A stretch of 64,000 nt of DNA from Candidatus Accumulibacter similis (GTDB lineage: Bacteria; Pseudomonadota; Gammaproteobacteria; Burkholderiales; Rhodocyclaceae): positions 3,468,415-3,532,414 of the forward strand of contig CP054595.1 of NCBI GenBank assembly GCA_013347225.1, in the 5' to 3' direction. A model generated the notes under the pieces. That model did not search any database. It was not told the DNA's origin and saw only the letters and a list, made by a program, of their open reading frames with translations. The first letter of the stretch is position 1; the number at the start of each line of letters is the position of its first letter. The position numbers and the translations under genes were made by a program. Positions 62,061-64,000 of this stretch are shown piece after piece.

Positions 62061-64000
62061 GCCATGGTCCCTTCGTCCATGCTCGCCATCTGCTTGAAGT
62101 CCGCCAGCAGATCGTCGGGCAGCGCCTGGTCTTGCAAGCCAGGGAGACCCTTGTTATCCCACCAGTCACCGGCCTCGACGTAGTGCTGCCGCATGTAGCC
62201 GGCCAGTTCCTGCAGATCCTTGGGCATGGTCTCGTCGGGGTCGGGCGCTGGCAAGGGCATGCGCACCTTCCACAGGTGGCCCCCCTCGATCAGCGCGAAG
62301 CACTGCCCCTTGGGCAGGCCGACGACGTGCGCCGGTTCGATCAGCGGCACGCTGTTGCTGCTGATGCGGTCCTGCGTGTTGGACGTGAACGCAGTGTTGC
62401 CGGTCGGATCGGAGCTGTCGGTGGCGCCGCTCATCACCGTCGTCGTGTAGACCTCGACCTTGGGCAGTTGCCGCGTCAGCAACTCGGCCGTGGCGGTCTC
62501 GCGCACGCGCAGCATGAACAGGTTGTTGAAGTTGCCCACCACCTGGCTCGCCTTCGCACGATTGCCGATGCGCGCCTCGATGTCCGAGAGGGTCTGCGTG
62601 TAGGCCGTGACCTGCACGCCTGCACCGCCGCCCTTGTTGACCATCGGGATGAACTCGTCGCCCATGAGTTCGTTGAACTCGTCGGCGTGCACGTTGATCG
62701 GCACCTTCACGCCCGTCGCGGCACTCGGCAGGCCGTCGTCGATGCCGAACTTGTAGATGTGGCCGGCCACCGATACGAGATCGCTGAACATCGAGTTGCC
62801 GACAGCCGCCGCCACCTCGGCATCGGACAGCGCGTCGAGCCCGACATAGACAATGGCCCGCTTCCTGATGATCTGCATCCAGTCGAAGATCGGCCGCGGG
62901 TCGCTCAGGTCCGAGTAGTTCGGCGCGAGCAACTGCGCGATCTTTCCCGTGGTCAGCTTCTCCAGCAGCGGCAACAGCGACGCAACGATCTTGTCGAAGT
63001 ACGTCCTGTCGTAGCGCACCGCGCTGCGCAGGCCGTCGAGCACCGGGTCGTAGATGCGCACCTGCGACAGGTACTGCTCCAGCGCGATGACGCGCTTCTC
63101 GCGCCCGATCATGTTGCGAGGGATGTTCTTGTCGTTCAGCTTGGCTTCGAGCTGGACGACGACCTCCCAGGCCTTCGGCTCGTTCTTGGCGAAGTAGTGC
63201 TGCGCGTACTCGATGAACAGCGCATCGATGTTGATGACGTGTCGCTGGATCAGCAGGTAGTCGGGCCGCTGCCCCAACTCCACCAAGGCCCGCGCGATGA
63301 TGTTGACGAAGCGCCAGGCGAACTCGCGGAACGCCGCGCTGTTGCCTTCACCGGAGAGCTGACCCGCGATGCGCGTGGCGACTTCCGAGATGCGCCCGAA
63401 GCGCCCCACCGCGTTGTAGCGGGCGCTGATATCCGGCCATCCGAGGTGGAAGACATAGAACTCGCCTTCGCGCCCGGCGCGCTTGGCCTCCACGTACATG
63501 CGCTTCAAGAGGTCCGCGTCGCCTTTGGGGTCGAAGACGATCACGACCTCGTGCTGCCCATTGACCTTGCGCCGGATGTCCTGCGTGATGAACAGCTCGG
63601 CCAGGCGGGTCTTGCCGACGCGCGTGGTGCCGAGCACGAGCGAATGACCGACACGCTCGGCCAGCGGAAGCGTCACGTCGACCTCGTGCGGCTCGATGCC
63701 GTGCAGGCGAGGCATACCGCCCACCGGTGGCAGTGGACGCGCCGGGTTGAGCGGGCTGTCCCAGGCCAGCGCCTTCGCCAGTTTCGAGAGCGGGTACGGC
63801 GCGAACTCCAGGCGCTCTTCCATGCGCCGCGCCGCCCGGTAAGTCACGGTCGGCTCGACGTAGCGGCGGAACTCCGGCCGGTAGGTCTGCATCAGCCGGT
63901 GCGTGTGACGCTGGTCCCAGCGAAAGCCCCGGCCGACGAAGAGCCGCTGCTGGCTGACCGGCATGTCGCGGCTGGTCATCACGTAGCGCGGCAGACGCCG
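62057..64000 (-). CDS. traD: Type IV coupling protein TraD (SXT/TOL type), 5' end beyond the window
   Basis: At least 647 residues in frame to the window edge. Links the relaxosome to the secretion channel. Walker A LGTTRVGKTRLAEL, FDPKGDADL, Walker B-like INVHADEFNEL and VTAYTQTLSDIEARIGN. The readable start (RLPRYVMTSRDMPVSQQRLF) is the part that follows the N-terminal membrane helices in this family, so those helices lie outside. The C-terminus ends with ADFKQMASMDEGTMA. No internal damage. Confidence 0.93.
   Translation of the reverse strand, partial: RRLPRYVMTSRDMPVSQQRLFVGRGFRWDQRHTHRLMQTYRPEFRRYVEPTVTYRAARRMEERLEFAPYPLSKLAKALAWDSPLNPARPLPPVGGMPRLHGIEPHEVDVTLPLAERVGHSLVLGTTRVGKTRLAELFITQDIRRKVNGQHEVVIVFDPKGDADLLKRMYVEAKRAGREGEFYVFHLGWPDISARYNAVGRFGRISEVATRIAGQLSGEGNSAAFREFAWRFVNIIARALVELGQRPDYLLIQRHVINIDALFIEYAQHYFAKNEPKAWEVVVQLEAKLNDKNIPRNMIGREKRVIALEQYLSQVRIYDPVLDGLRSAVRYDRTYFDKIVASLLPLLEKLTTGKIAQLLAPNYSDLSDPRPIFDWMQIIRKRAIVYVGLDALSDAEVAAAVGNSMFSDLVSVAGHIYKFGIDDGLPSAATGVKVPINVHADEFNELMGDEFIPMVNKGGGAGVQVTAYTQTLSDIEARIGNRAKASQVVGNFNNLFMLRVRETATAELLTRQLPKVEVYTTTVMSGATDSSDPTGNTAFTSNTQDRISSNSVPLIEPAHVVGLPKGQCFALIEGGHLWKVRMPLPAPDPDETMPKDLQELAGYMRQHYVEAGDWWDNKGLPGLQDQALPDDLLADFKQMASMDEGTMA

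Larger units (their letters stand above)
15174..64000. mobile_element. Integrative and conjugative element, left portion
   Basis: Starts at the tRNA-Gly 3' end. It carries a tyrosine integrase (15410), regulators, a BREX type 3 locus with a nested SIR2-HerA block, a MobH relaxase gene (traI), a QueC-like/PIN cargo operon, and a long run of type IV secretion genes ending at the truncated traD at the window edge. Order and families match ICEclc/PFL_47xx-type elements. The right end and attR lie outside the window. Confidence 0.93.

Noticed and set aside
1..64000. Insertion sequences
   Set aside because: No transposase with a DDE or HUH pattern and no terminal inverted repeats with target duplications were seen; mobility here rests on the tyrosine integrase.

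Overview
The window reads as high-GC betaproteobacterial DNA. The codon use, a PEP-CTERM protein, DUF2721 and DUF3300 proteins, a chemoreceptor with a covalent haem motif, and the style of the conjugative element suggest Rhodocyclales, possibly Candidatus Accumulibacter. That assignment is inference, because no rRNA is present. Bases 1-15173 are host chromosome and 15174-64000 are the left part of an integrative and conjugative element (ICE). The ICE lies directly behind a tRNA-Gly(CCC) gene and runs off the right edge of the window.

Chromosomal part: a PEP-CTERM protein, a cardiolipin synthase, a haem/PilZ methyl-accepting chemotaxis protein, and a decayed sulfatase. Next comes a compact minus-strand run of three genes (9585 down to 5527) that all concern NAD or ADP-ribose: a Nudix ADP-ribose pyrophosphatase, a TIR/deoxyribosyltransferase-like + macro-domain fusion, and a SIR2 + CHAT-like fusion whose CHAT nucleophile position holds His instead of Cys. 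A DUF2721 membrane protein, a large DUF3300 lipoprotein, three small lipoproteins and the tRNA follow.

ICE left end: the tRNA 3' end (attL), two kinds of short repeats, a tyrosine integrase with a long C-terminal extension, a LysR-type effector-domain protein divergent from an XRE regulator, and a full LysR regulator. A type 3 BREX locus follows: brxR, brxF, brxC, pglXI, brxHII, pglZ and a brxA-position gene, nearly all overlapping or nearly abutting. Between brxC and pglXI sits a lower-GC three-gene insert: a SIR2 NADase-like protein, a HerA-type ATPase, and an unrecognised protein with a D-x14-QxK arrangement resembling PD-(D/E)xK nucleases. A large four-helix membrane protein closes the run.

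Behind an oxidoreductase remnant and the MobH relaxase gene traI (minus strand) lies a second cargo block on the plus strand with its own promoter: an unknown 189-residue protein, a QueC-like PP-loop protein, an XRE-ImmA/IrrE protein and a PIN-domain protein. All are overlapped start-to-stop, and the last gene is coupled to the ICE gene for a DUF3742 protein. I know of no described defence system with exactly this composition.

From 46958 to the right edge, the minus strand carries an almost complete type IV secretion module of the class found in PFL_47xx/ICEclc-like elements: coupling protein TraD, a RAQPRD protein, pilin-like and VirB3/8/9/10/7-like proteins, the TraC/VirB4 ATPase, a DsbA-like oxidase, TraU/TraH-like proteins and TraG. 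The relaxase, secretion channel and integrase make this a plausible self-transferring element that ships at least two separate defence-type modules.

The three strongest candidates for undescribed biology are the Nudix / TIR-macro / SIR2-CHAT operon, the SIR2-HerA-QxK cassette nested in BREX, and the QueC-like / ImmA / PIN operon.
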